Origin: an uncultured Collinsella sp.
Lineage (GTDB): Bacteria; Actinomycetota; Coriobacteriia; Coriobacteriales; Coriobacteriaceae
Reading direction: 5' to 3'
DNA length: 34,303 nucleotides
Assembly: GCA_905209765.1 (NCBI GenBank)
Contig: CAJLUE010000013.1
Span: 1 to 34,303, forward strand
Positions 23,540 to 31,293 of the stretch are shown piece by piece (position 1 is the first letter of the stretch; every line of letters starts with the position of its first letter). The position numbers were made by a program, and so were the translations under genes. The notes below the pieces were generated by a model. That model had not been told where the DNA came from and made no database searches. It saw only the letters and a program-made list of their open reading frames with translations.

Positions 23540-23567
23540 TTTTTGTATACAGTTTTGTAGACAAAAA
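23540..23567 (-). promoter_or_regulatory. Palindromic operator on the ribbon-helix-helix gene promoter
   Basis: TTTTTGTATAC (23540-23550) and GTAGACAAAAA (23557-23567) form an inverted repeat with one mismatch and a six-base centre. On the minus strand the boxes TTGTAT (23572-23567) and TATACA (23549-23544), 17 bases apart, overlap it. This is the classic layout for an autorepressing ribbon-helix-helix protein. Confidence 0.6.
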
Positions 23568-23762
23568 TACAAGCAGTTTATCAAGCTAATTAGCGTGTAT
23601 TGACTAGTTTTTTCGATAGGAAATGAGCATCGATGGCTTCGCTATTTCTTCGCTTTCCAGTCTGGAACATGAGCGCTCATTGAACCTGCAGAGGGGGCAC
23701 TTTAACAAACTATCGAGATTCTGGCCAGGAGCTTTCACCGGTCTTCGGTGGTGAGAACAGCT

Positions 23763-23791
23763 CAATTCGCGACACAGTGTGTCGCGAATTG
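23763..23791. repeat. Perfect 13-bp hairpin with AGT loop
   Basis: CAATTCGCGACAC (23763-23775) and GTGTCGCGAATTG (23779-23791) pair perfectly. It sits in gene-free DNA between degenerate copies of the ACTTTAACGACTAGTCATT phrase (about 23697, 23812 and 23872). No T-run follows. Confidence 0.6.
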
Positions 23792-23900
23792 GAGTAGTCG
23801 CTGAGTGTTCTTTAACAACTAGTCATTCAAGAAGAGAGCGTCTAAGTGCCGGAATTGCCATTTTGAGTCGTCCCTAACGACTATTCTGGAGGGCTGTGTG

Positions 23901-24120
23901 CAAAAAAGGGCAAATATGAGTACTGTTGCCATTATGGTTGCATTTATTTTGTTCAAAAATGAGGTCCCTGATGAGATTTAATACCATTAGGCGTCTCTTT
24001 TATTGAACATATGGGGAGGAATAACGCCGTCTGCGGGCGCTTGGGGCGTTGAATGATCCCTGAAATGATTAAAATCGCTGTTACTAAACAAGTAGCAGTA
24101 CTCATATTTGCCATTTTTTG
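23901..24120 (+). mobile_element. MITE-like 220-bp element with 25-bp terminal inverted repeats
   Basis: The ends, 23901-23925 and 24096-24120, are inverted copies with one mismatch, containing GGCAAATATGAGTACTG. Weaker complementarity continues a few bases outward. The interior is AT-rich and lacks a transposase. Short frames starting at the ATGAGTACTG inside each end (21 residues rightward, ~53 leftward) look incidental. No clear target duplication was seen. The design fits a non-autonomous transposable element. Confidence 0.6.
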
Positions 24121-24197
24121 AGCACGGTCCTCTAAGGAGCTCTTTCCAGAGATGTCAGATGGCCTCAAACAGCCATAATCCAAAGGCCGTCTCAAAC

Positions 24198-24298
24198 AAC
24201 CAGTCATTTAAGAACGTCCCCAATGACTACCCCTGCAAAAAGCTGTACACCAGCATCCAAAGATGTCGAAAAATGTCGATTTTGGATGCTGGTGTACA
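24198..24298 (+). repeat. Hairpin-family element, copy B
   Basis: The stem TGTACACCAGCATCCAAAG (24244-24262) pairs with 24280-24298 with one G-T wobble. The 17-base loop is identical to copy A's. The preceding AGTCATT/AATGACT hairpin around AACGTCCC is also kept. The stem differs from copy A at paired positions (G-C there, A-T here), so pairing has been conserved. Confidence 0.75.
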
Positions 24299-24342
24299 TG
24301 TTTGGGTCGTATGGGTTGGGGCCAGCCGACCGCAATAGAACG

Positions 24343-24588
24343 CTAGAGCAGGTTCTTCTGTACCCACGCGATGATGTCGCTCGACTCGTAGAGCGGCTTG
24401 CCGTCGATGAACAGGCAGGGAACCTGGCGTTTTCCGCCGACGGCGATGAGCGTCTGCTCGGCTCCGGTATCGGTCGAGATATTGCGCTCGGGAATGGTCA
24501 CGCCGTTATCGGCCAAAAAGCGCTTGACTTTTATGCAATACGGGCAGCCGGTCATAACGTACAGCGTGAGCTCATGATCAGTAGCCAT
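24343..24588 (-). CDS. Glutaredoxin-like protein
   Basis: This is an 81-residue thioredoxin-fold protein starting at ATG (24588) three bases after GGAGA. The active site is MTGCPYCIK (C15, C18). VPCLFIDGKPLYESSDIIAW provides the cis-Pro loop and the glutathione/thiol-binding region. CPYC is the classical glutaredoxin motif, and the size is right for a monothiol or dithiol glutaredoxin/NrdH group member. It likely reduces disulfides with glutathione or another low-molecular-weight thiol in the cytoplasm. No reductase gene is adjacent. The TipAS regulator gene ends ~50 bases upstream on the same strand. Confidence 0.9.
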   Translation of the reverse strand: MATDHELTLYVMTGCPYCIKVKRFLADNGVTIPERNISTDTGAEQTLIAVGGKRQVPCLFIDGKPLYESSDIIAWVQKNLL

Positions 24589-24639
24589 AGGTCTCCAATC
24601 GGTTGAGGTTTTGATTGAAATACCCAAAGCCGCCGCGGT

Positions 24640-25467
24640 CTATGCGCGCGTCAACGACGACTCGATGGCCTGGACCAGAAACGCCGTGGCTCCGGTGCCG
24701 CAGGGCTTGTCGTAGTAGTCAACAAAGCGCTGGTCGGCAAGATAGCCGTGGGCGAGACCCAGGTACGCCTCGTCTTGGGGCTCGCATCCCCAGTTGAGAG
24801 CAATCCAGCGACGATGCATCGCGACAAGCTTGCGAGCCTCGCTTCCGTCCGCATCGCCGTCGCCCATGGCAATCGAGAGCTGGCCCAGAACAGCGCGTTC
24901 AAGTTCCTTCATGTCGTTCCATGTCTCGGGGTCCATGTCCAGCAGCGCTTCGTTTGCGGCATCGATAGCCTCATCGCCATAGCGCGCCCGAGCCTCGGCG
25001 CCGTAGCGTTCCTCGTTTTCCTGCACGGTGCGCCAGCGCTCCAGTTGCGGCAGGACGGCGCCCATGAGCGAGACGGCTTCGTCGGGCGACATGCCGGTGT
25101 TTTGCGCCAGGCGCGGGGCACAGTCCTCGATTATTGCCTCCATCGTGGTGTCGTAGGTGTACTGGCCGTGGTCGTAGCACCACTTGCAGTAATGATCGGT
25201 CGTGGCGCCCGTGGCATCGGTGCCGCAGTCGCCGGGCGTGAGTATCATGCCGCAGCTCTGGCAATAGTGCTCGGGCATTTCGAGCAGGTGAGACAGGGGC
25301 TCGCCGGTTACGGCGGCGATGAGCTTCATCATGTCGATGCCCGGTGTGACCTCACCGCGCTCCCAACGGCTGATGGCCTGGCGTGTGACGAAGAGCTTGG
25401 CGGCGAGCTGCTCCTGGGTAAGGTGATGGGCGCGACGGACGGCGATGAGCTTTTCTGCAAAGGCCAT
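24640..25467 (-). CDS. XRE regulator with zinc ribbon and TipAS-like domain
   Basis: This is a 275-residue protein with start ATG after GGAG. An XRE helix-turn-helix spans 1-60 (LTQEQLAAKLFVTRQAISRW). A zinc ribbon follows with C69, C72, C94 and C97 (CQSCGM and CKWC), the 'putative zinc ribbon' type. From about 130 the sequence resembles the TipAS drug-binding fold (WNDMKELERAVLGQLSIAMG, then MHRRWIALNWGCEPQDEAYL and FVDYYDKPCGTGATAFLVQA). TipAS domains capture thiopeptide or similar compounds in their globin-like cavity. In TipA they are fused to a MerR domain; here the partner is XRE plus ribbon. It could sense antimicrobial or toxic ligands. Confidence 0.85.
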   Translation of the reverse strand: MAFAEKLIAVRRAHHLTQEQLAAKLFVTRQAISRWERGEVTPGIDMMKLIAAVTGEPLSHLLEMPEHYCQSCGMILTPGDCGTDATGATTDHYCKWCYDHGQYTYDTTMEAIIEDCAPRLAQNTGMSPDEAVSLMGAVLPQLERWRTVQENEERYGAEARARYGDEAIDAANEALLDMDPETWNDMKELERAVLGQLSIAMGDGDADGSEARKLVAMHRRWIALNWGCEPQDEAYLGLAHGYLADQRFVDYYDKPCGTGATAFLVQAIESSLTRA

Positions 25468-25595
25468 AGCGGCTCCTTTCTGCTGGTTGATGGCTTAAGC
25501 ATACGCGGCAGCAGGTGCCCTTCCAAGCAACCGTTGGTTGCACGACGGGGGACCGCGGCGAAGAATTGCGCGCAACGCCCCACACCTCCATGCCG

Positions 25596-25601
25596 TACAA
25601 T
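25596..25601 (+). promoter_or_regulatory. -10 box placing transcription start at the trmO ATG
   Basis: TACAAT (25596-25601) lies seven to eight bases before the ATG at 25609, with no Shine-Dalgarno sequence between. Transcription would start at the ATG itself, giving a leaderless mRNA. No good -35 box is visible. Confidence 0.35.
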
Positions 25602-25608
25602 GACCGGC

Positions 25609-26346
25609 ATGGAACCTATCGCACACATACATACCGACCTGCCGCAGAAGTTCGGCATTCCGCGCAACAGCTTTTTGGCGCCCCATCTGCAGGGACGCAT
25701 CGTCTTTGAGCCGGAATTTGCCTCCAACGCAGCGGTTGAGGGCCTGGACTCCTTCTCTCACCTATGGCTGCTGTGGCGCTTCGAAAACGGAACGCCCGGC
25801 GGCACGGCTAAGGACATAGCCGCCGATGCCAAAACGCAGGACAGGTCCGGCACCAACGCAAAATGGTCGAAAACCGTGCGCCCGCCGCGTCTGGGTGGAG
25901 CCGAACGCGTGGGCGTGTTTGCCACACGCAGTCCGTTTCGCCCTAATCCCATCGGGCTCACCTGCATCAAGCTCGACCGCGTGGAGCTTACCGACGATGG
26001 TCCCATCATCCATGTGTTGGGGGCCGACCTGCGCGACGGCACGCCCATCTACGACATCAAGCCCTACATTCCGTTTGCGGACTGCCACCCGGATGCGACC
26101 GGAGGCTGGATCGAGGATGCTCCGTGGCAAGAGCTCGATGTTGAGTTTCCGCAAGCACTGCAGGATATGGTCCCGCCCGCAAAGCTCCCCGGCTTGGTCG
26201 AGGTCCTTCGCCAAGACCCGCGCCGCGCGGGCAGCAAGCACGAGCCACACCGCGTCTATCATCTGGCTTTCGCTGGGCTCGACATATCGTTTACGGTCGA
26301 TGAAACCCAGCTAACCGTAGTTGCCGTCACCGACGCGCGAGACTAA
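25609..26346 (+). CDS. trmO: tRNA m6t6A37 methyltransferase TrmO (TsaA-like)
   Basis: This is a 245-residue SAM-dependent enzyme that methylates N6-threonylcarbamoyladenosine at position 37 of tRNA. The family fingerprint RVGVFATRSPFRPNPIGL sits at 100-117, followed by LRDGTPIYDIKPYIPF (141-156). The N-terminus has IAHIHTDLPQKFGIPRNSF. The ATG at 25609 is preferred on homology; an in-frame ATG three codons earlier is possible. Neither has a ribosome-binding site, and a TACAAT box seven bases before suggests a leaderless transcript. It is divergent from the TipAS regulator gene. The PatB-like gene downstream is separated by 112 bases. Confidence 0.9.
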   Translation: MEPIAHIHTDLPQKFGIPRNSFLAPHLQGRIVFEPEFASNAAVEGLDSFSHLWLLWRFENGTPGGTAKDIAADAKTQDRSGTNAKWSKTVRPPRLGGAERVGVFATRSPFRPNPIGLTCIKLDRVELTDDGPIIHVLGADLRDGTPIYDIKPYIPFADCHPDATGGWIEDAPWQELDVEFPQALQDMVPPAKLPGLVEVLRQDPRRAGSKHEPHRVYHLAFAGLDISFTVDETQLTVVAVTDARD

Positions 26347-26458
26347 CCAACCATTCGTCCGCACCCGTCAAATTAAGCGCCAAACCCCATGCCAAAACCG
26401 CCCACGCTGGTGGACAATAACGCCTACCAAAACAATCCACTTCGCACGGGAGCTCAGC

Positions 26459-27673
26459 ATGAAATACGACTTTAGCTCGCTTATCGACCGCCACGGCATG
26501 GACTCCATCGCCGTTGACTCTTGGGGTGAGATCCCAGGTATGGCTCCGAACGCACCCGACGAGGGCTTCGACCGCATTCCCATGTGGGTGGCCGACATGA
26601 ACTTTGCTACGGTGCCCACGGTCCAAGAGCACATCATTCAGCGTGCCCAACACCCCATGTTTGGCTACTTTAACCCGCGCCCCGAGTATTTCGACCGCAT
26701 CATCGAATGGCAGAGCCGCCGTAATGGCGTCGAAGGCCTGGCGCCCGAGCACATCGGCTACGAAAACGGCGTGCTGGGCGGTGTCGTGTCGACGCTGCGC
26801 GCGTATGTCCAGCCGGGCGATGCGGTGCTGGTCCACAGCCCTACCTACATCGGCTTTACCAAGTCCATCGAAGCCGCGGGCTATCGCATTGTCCACAGCC
26901 CGCTTAAGCTCGACGACCGGGGCGTGTGGCGTATGGACTTTGAGGACATGGAGCGCAAGCTCGCCCAAAACCACATCCATGCCGCGGTGTTCTGCTCGCC
27001 GCACAATCCTTGCGGCCGCGTATGGGAGCGCGACGAAATTGAGCGCGCCATGGATATCTATCGCCAGCACGATTGCGTGGTGATCTCGGACGAGATTTGG
27101 TCCGATATCATCCTGCCGGGACACAGACACATCCCGACGCAGTTGGTGAGCGAGGATGCCCGCATGCGCACGGTTGCCCTCTATGCGCCGAGTAAGACGT
27201 TTAACCTGGCGGGCTTGGTCGGCAGCTACCACATTATCTACAACGAGACGCTGCGCGACCGCATATGCGCTGTGTCCAACAAGACCCACTACAACGAGAT
27301 GAATGTCCTCTCCATGCATGCGCTTATCGGTGCCTACCAGCCGCAAGGCTACGAGTGGGTGGACGAGCTCAACCAGGTGCTTGCCGGCAATATCGAGTAC
27401 TTCTGCGATTACGTGGACGAGCATTTTGGGGGCGTGTCCTATTCGCGTCCGCAGGGCACGTACATGGTGTTTCTGGACTGCACCGAGTGGTGCCGCGAGC
27501 ATGGCCGCGATATTCAGTGGTTGCTCGACGAGGGGGCGCGCGTGGGCGTGGGGTATCAGGACGGCCGCCCGTTCCACGGGCCCTGCCACATTCGCGTGAA
27601 TCTGGCGCTGCCGCTTTCGCGCGTGAGGGAAGCGTGCGACCGCCTGGACCGCTACGTTTTTAATGCACGGTAA
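26459..27673 (+). CDS. PatB/MalY-family C-S lyase (pyridoxal-phosphate enzyme)
   Basis: This is a 404-residue type I aminotransferase-fold enzyme starting at ATG after GGGAG. Family landmarks are MWVADMNFATVPTVQE near residue 42, VLVHSPTYIGF (123-133) and FCSPHNPCGRVW (178-189). D211 (ISDEIWSDI) contacts the pyridine nitrogen, and the PLP lysine is K246 in YAPSKTFNLAG. IRVNLALPLSRV is at the C-terminus. The group cleaves cystathionine, cysteine or cysteine conjugates to pyruvate, ammonia and a thiol; MalY also modulates maltose genes. The substrate here cannot be told. It stands alone, and a strong hairpin follows. Confidence 0.9.
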   Translation: MKYDFSSLIDRHGMDSIAVDSWGEIPGMAPNAPDEGFDRIPMWVADMNFATVPTVQEHIIQRAQHPMFGYFNPRPEYFDRIIEWQSRRNGVEGLAPEHIGYENGVLGGVVSTLRAYVQPGDAVLVHSPTYIGFTKSIEAAGYRIVHSPLKLDDRGVWRMDFEDMERKLAQNHIHAAVFCSPHNPCGRVWERDEIERAMDIYRQHDCVVISDEIWSDIILPGHRHIPTQLVSEDARMRTVALYAPSKTFNLAGLVGSYHIIYNETLRDRICAVSNKTHYNEMNVLSMHALIGAYQPQGYEWVDELNQVLAGNIEYFCDYVDEHFGGVSYSRPQGTYMVFLDCTEWCREHGRDIQWLLDEGARVGVGYQDGRPFHGPCHIRVNLALPLSRVREACDRLDRYVFNAR

Positions 27674-27688
27674 GCGTGCGCTGCATGT

Positions 27689-27720
27689 GGGGCCTTCTGC
27701 CAAGTTGGCTAGAAGGCCCC
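27689..27720 (+). terminator. Hairpin between the convergent PatB and PNPOx genes
   Basis: GGGGCCTTCT (27689-27698) and AGAAGGCCCC (27711-27720) pair perfectly. The loop itself contains GCCAA/TTGGC, so the stem is nearly continuous. No T-run follows on the plus strand. Between converging genes it may end transcription from both sides. Confidence 0.55.
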
Positions 27721-27767
27721 GTGTGGTAAGGCATCTGTAACCATTGGGCGCAGACCTGCTGAGAGGC

Positions 27768-28247
27768 TTACTTTTCTTGAATCTGCTTGCCGCAAAGATG
27801 CTCAATTGTAATCTCGTAGAGCTGGACGCCCTTAATGTCCTTGGCGATTTCCTCTTCGACTTCTTCGGCAGAAGGGTAGTACTTAAGCGCGAGCTGGCGA
27901 ACTTTATCTTCGATAAAAGCGGGGGTGTCATTCGCCAGGCGACAGCGGCCAAAGACCACAGTACTCATAACGTAGGGAGCCCAGTCACCGTCCTTGTACC
28001 ACTCGTTGCCGTAAACGGTAAAGCAGACCTTGTCATCGCGCTTGAGTGAATCGACCTTGTGGCCAGCCTTGGCGCCATGGAAATAAATCTTGTCGTGCTC
28101 GGCGTCAAAGAAGTAGTTGACGGGAATGGCGTACGGGTAGCCATCGTCGCCGTTGACGGCAAAGACGCCGCGCTTGCAGGTAGCGAGCAGTTCGCGCGCT
28201 TCCTCGTCGGTGATGGCGCGTTTCTTTCGACGTAAGGGCCTAAACAT
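27768..28247 (-). CDS. Pyridoxamine 5'-phosphate oxidase-like flavoprotein
   Basis: This is a 159-residue protein starting at ATG (28247) six bases after GGAAG. The split-barrel flavin-binding fold is suggested by LLATCKRGVFAVNGDDGYPY, then PVNYFFDAEHDKIYFHGAKA and GHKVDSLKRDDKVCFTVYG. This is the Pyridox_ox_2 / NimA-like group, whose members bind FMN, F420 or haem and often reduce nitro compounds or detoxify. A basic MFRPLRRKKR start precedes the fold. It converges with the PatB gene and lies downstream of the hybrid kinase gene on the same strand (~45-base gap), so the kinase and this gene could share a transcript. Confidence 0.88.
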   Translation of the reverse strand: MFRPLRRKKRAITDEEARELLATCKRGVFAVNGDDGYPYAIPVNYFFDAEHDKIYFHGAKAGHKVDSLKRDDKVCFTVYGNEWYKDGDWAPYVMSTVVFGRCRLANDTPAFIEDKVRQLALKYYPSAEEVEEEIAKDIKGVQLYEITIEHLCGKQIQEK

Positions 28248-28289
28248 CGTTGGCTTCCTTTCTGGTCGTGCGTGGTGGTTGAGCACAAA

Positions 28290-31094
28290 CTATAGCGAAA
28301 CGGATCCGTTTTTCTTGATGCGCGCGAGTATGTTTTTGAGCTTGTTAAAGTCGAGCGGTTTGGACAGATGGGCGTTCATGCCGGCATCGTGTGCCGCCTT
28401 GGCGTCCTCGGCAAAGGCGTTGGCGGTGAGCGCGATGATGGGGATATCGGCTGCATCGACCTTCTCGCTCAGACGAATCGCGCGGGTTGCCTCATAGCCG
28501 TCCATGCCCGGCATCATGATGTCCATCAGAATCGCATCGAAGCTGCCGGCGGGATGTGACAGGTACAGATCGACGACTTCGTTGCCATTGGCGGCGCGGG
28601 TGACCACGACGCCCTCGGATTCTAGCAGCGTCTGGGCAATCTCGGCATTCAATTCGTTGTCTTCGGCGAGCAACACGTTCATGTCGGCGAGCGAGCAGTC
28701 GAGCACCCTCTCGACCGTATCTGCCCGCGCCTGAGGGTTCTTGTCGATATCGAGCGGAATCTGGACGTTGAACGTACTCCCCACGCCAACCTCACTCGAA
28801 ATCTCAATCGTACCGCCCATCAGTTCAATAAGCGACTTGACGATTGGCATGCCCATGCCGGTTCCTTGGAACTTACTGCGCGCATCGTCACCTTCTTGGG
28901 CAAACGGTTCATAGATATGCTTTAAAAACTCGGGAGCCATGCCAATGCCGGTATCCGAAACGCTAAAGCAAAAGAGCGCGCGCCCATCATCGAGTGACTT
29001 GGTCTTTGAACTAAAGGTGACGGAGCCGCCGCGCTTGTTGTACTTAATGCTGTTGTCTAACAGGTTGATTATGATCTGTCGGATATGGGTGGGACTGCCG
29101 ATCATGTATGGCCCCGTGGCGTACGGCAGACTATTGTCCTGCATTGTGATGCCGTTATCGGATGCGCGGAGCTTGCACAGCACCAGCGTATCGTCACAGA
29201 GCTCTTTGAGGTTAAAAGGCGCATGTTCCAGAGTTAGCTTGCGGTCTTCGATTTTGCCCATCTCGAGGATGTCGTTGATCAGCGAGAGTAGGTGATTGGC
29301 GGCAACACGCGCCTTGGCGCGGCTTTCGCGGGCAGCCTGCATGTCGCCGTCTTTCAATTCCTCAATTTCGATAAGACCCAGGATGCCGTTGAGTGGCGTA
29401 CGGATGTCGTGGCTCATGCGCGTGAGGAATGCCGTCTTAGCGGCGTTGGCGGCATCGGCTTTTTTGCGCTCGGTTCGAGCGCGCACGAGCGCCCAGATGA
29501 GCAGGACGATGCCGACCGACAACATACCGATGAGGGTAGCTGCAATGGCGGTGCGGTTGCGATAAAGGAATTGAAGCGTGTTGGATTCCTGGGCCGTGTA
29601 CGACGTGGAGGAGAAATTGCTTGCGGAGAGCGATTCTCCGGCATTGATGATGCCCTTGTTGATGATTCCCAGCAGCTCGGGCTTTCCGCGCGAAATCCAG
29701 CACGAGAGCTCACAGGTGTCAGGGAGCTCGACCGTCTCGCAGTCCTCGAGATCGTAACGGTCGCCAATGGTTTTTACGCGTGAACTGGGAACGACGATGC
29801 AGTGCGCCGTTCCCTTCCTGAGGGCGTCGAACGCTTCATCGTCGGATTGGTATTCGGTTACGGTCGCTGTGGGGAACAGGCTTTCAAGTGCATTTTTGTT
29901 GACAAATGATGATTTGGTACAGGCGATGTTCTGAAGGTCTTTGTTCAGGTTGCTGCCGGTGTAGATGGCGGTGAGGGATATGGTCCCCAACGATATCGAC
30001 TGCACAACGCCTGTTTGCTCGGCAAACCAGTAATCTCGGTATACCGGCAGCGCAACGTCTATGCTTCCCTTTGACAGGGCCTTTGACATCATCTTGTAGC
30101 TATCAAAGGCGACGGTTTTGACCGTAATGCCAAATTTATCGTGTAGCGTCGTCGCAAGCGATGCGAGCGAGCCTTCCATTTCGCCGTCTTCGTCCTCGTT
30201 GCAGTAGGGGAGTTTGCCCGTAATGTAGCCGAGCGTGATGGTGTTGTTGTTTGTTTTGAGCCAGGAACATTCGGGGCCGTTGAGCGATGATGAACCGCTG
30301 TTTTGGGTCGAGTAGCTAGATTTGACTTCGTCGTTATAGCGTGGGTTGACGCGGGCGATTGCCGTCATGGCGGCATTGATGTCGTTCATCAGGTCGGGGC
30401 GGCTTTTGGGAACGGCAAGATAGTAGTCGTTCGAACCAATGTAGAACATGGGGGAGGCACTGGGCGACGAGATCGTGTCGTTCATGATGATGGCGTCGAC
30501 CTCGTTGTTTGCGAGTGCGTCAAAGAGAACGGAGTCTCCGTCATACTCCCTGTATGTGCAGGTGATTCCCTCGTTGGCGAGCCATTGCTGGCCAACGATG
30601 GTTTGCATGACGCCGGAGTTGCAACCGATAGTGAGACCCTGGAGTGCTTGAGGGTCACCCTTTGCGAGGTCGTCACGATCGGGCTTGGCGTAGATGTAGT
30701 AGCGCTCGGTGCCCTCGGGGTTCGAGGAAAAGAGCAGCTTTTGGGCGCGTTCCTCGGAGTAGGAGATGTTGGGCATGAGGTCGATCTCGCCTGCCTCGAG
30801 CATGTCCATAAGCTCGGTGAAGGTGCCGGAGACGTATTCGTACCGCCAGCCGGGCGTGTAGTACGACAGGGTCTGGAGGTACTCGTAGCCCCATCCCGAG
30901 AGACGCTCCCCGGGAGTGCCGTTCTGGAAGCCTTCGCTGTTGACGAGCCAACCAACGCGGACCGTTTTGACCTGTTGATCGGAGCCGGCGGCAAAGGCGG
31001 CGGCGGGCATGATGGTGCTCAGTACGGCGAGCGCGGCAAGCGCGACGGCCAGGGTGCGATATATAACTGAACGAAGGACAGCGGAAGCTCTCAC
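28290..31094 (-). CDS. Hybrid sensor kinase with two solute-binding domains (BvgS-like)
   Basis: This is a 934-residue protein. The GTG at 31094 has AGGA six bases before it and is preferred over the TTG two codons earlier. A signal peptide (about 1-36, ALAALAVLSTIMPAAAFAA) is followed by two SBP_bac_3-type domains: about 45-255 (VRVGWLVNSEGF, EAGEIDLMPNISYSEERA) and about 285-500 (LGYITGKLPYCNEDEDGEME, KGSIDVALPVY). A membrane helix lies near 515-535. The kinase core follows with H562 (RMSHDIRTPLNG), N box (NLLDNSIKYN), G1 (DTGIGM) and G2 (GTGMGM), and a receiver with D858 (ILMDIMMPGMDG). There is no Hpt domain, and no separate regulator is encoded nearby, so its phosphate acceptor must be elsewhere. 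It probably senses an amino acid or other small solute. Confidence 0.93.
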   Translation of the reverse strand: MRASAVLRSVIYRTLAVALAALAVLSTIMPAAAFAAGSDQQVKTVRVGWLVNSEGFQNGTPGERLSGWGYEYLQTLSYYTPGWRYEYVSGTFTELMDMLEAGEIDLMPNISYSEERAQKLLFSSNPEGTERYYIYAKPDRDDLAKGDPQALQGLTIGCNSGVMQTIVGQQWLANEGITCTYREYDGDSVLFDALANNEVDAIIMNDTISSPSASPMFYIGSNDYYLAVPKSRPDLMNDINAAMTAIARVNPRYNDEVKSSYSTQNSGSSSLNGPECSWLKTNNNTITLGYITGKLPYCNEDEDGEMEGSLASLATTLHDKFGITVKTVAFDSYKMMSKALSKGSIDVALPVYRDYWFAEQTGVVQSISLGTISLTAIYTGSNLNKDLQNIACTKSSFVNKNALESLFPTATVTEYQSDDEAFDALRKGTAHCIVVPSSRVKTIGDRYDLEDCETVELPDTCELSCWISRGKPELLGIINKGIINAGESLSASNFSSTSYTAQESNTLQFLYRNRTAIAATLIGMLSVGIVLLIWALVRARTERKKADAANAAKTAFLTRMSHDIRTPLNGILGLIEIEELKDGDMQAARESRAKARVAANHLLSLINDILEMGKIEDRKLTLEHAPFNLKELCDDTLVLCKLRASDNGITMQDNSLPYATGPYMIGSPTHIRQIIINLLDNSIKYNKRGGSVTFSSKTKSLDDGRALFCFSVSDTGIGMAPEFLKHIYEPFAQEGDDARSKFQGTGMGMPIVKSLIELMGGTIEISSEVGVGSTFNVQIPLDIDKNPQARADTVERVLDCSLADMNVLLAEDNELNAEIAQTLLESEGVVVTRAANGNEVVDLYLSHPAGSFDAILMDIMMPGMDGYEATRAIRLSEKVDAADIPIIALTANAFAEDAKAAHDAGMNAHLSKPLDFNKLKNILARIKKNGSVSL

Positions 31095-31179
31095 ATGCAA
31101 TCCTAACGAATCGAGACATTACCGCACAAGGATACCAGCTCAGCCTGCCCAGTCGGCCGCTGCACCGCTAAACGGTCCC

Positions 31180-31244
31180 GCCCGGCACTTGGGGGGCAGT
31201 CCCTTTCTGCCGGCACAAAAGGAACGTCCCTAACTGCCGGTTGT
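31180..31244 (+). repeat. Third GGGGCAGTCCCTTT repeat with CTGCCGG motifs
   Basis: CCGGCA (from about 31180) and TGCCGG enclose GGGGGGCAGTCCCTTT, forming a hairpin. AAAAGGAACGTCCCTAA and a further CTGCCGG follow. AACGTCCC is also shared with the hairpin-family elements at 23080 and 24198. It fills most of the gap between the kinase and channel genes. Confidence 0.6.
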
Positions 31245-31293
31245 GGGACAATACCGAGCGAACGTGATTGGGCATCTGGGAAAAGGGGTCGCG

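Larger units (their letters stand above)
23565..24342. other. Repeat-rich stretch without intact genes
   Basis: Apart from the hairpin at 23763, the 220-bp MITE-like element and copy B of the hairpin family, this region holds decayed pieces of the phrase ACTTTAACGACTAGTCATT (near 23697, 23812, 23872 and 24195). Short frames here fall inside repeats and lack ribosome-binding sites. I see no coding gene. Confidence 0.6.

Noticed and set aside
23953..24207. 84-codon minus-strand frame with a hydrophobic stretch
   Set aside because: It lies largely within the MITE-like element, its internal ATG is part of the terminal repeat, and it has no ribosome-binding site.
26327..27952. 541-codon minus-strand open frame
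   Set aside because: Antisense to the PatB-like gene, which has a complete PLP site.
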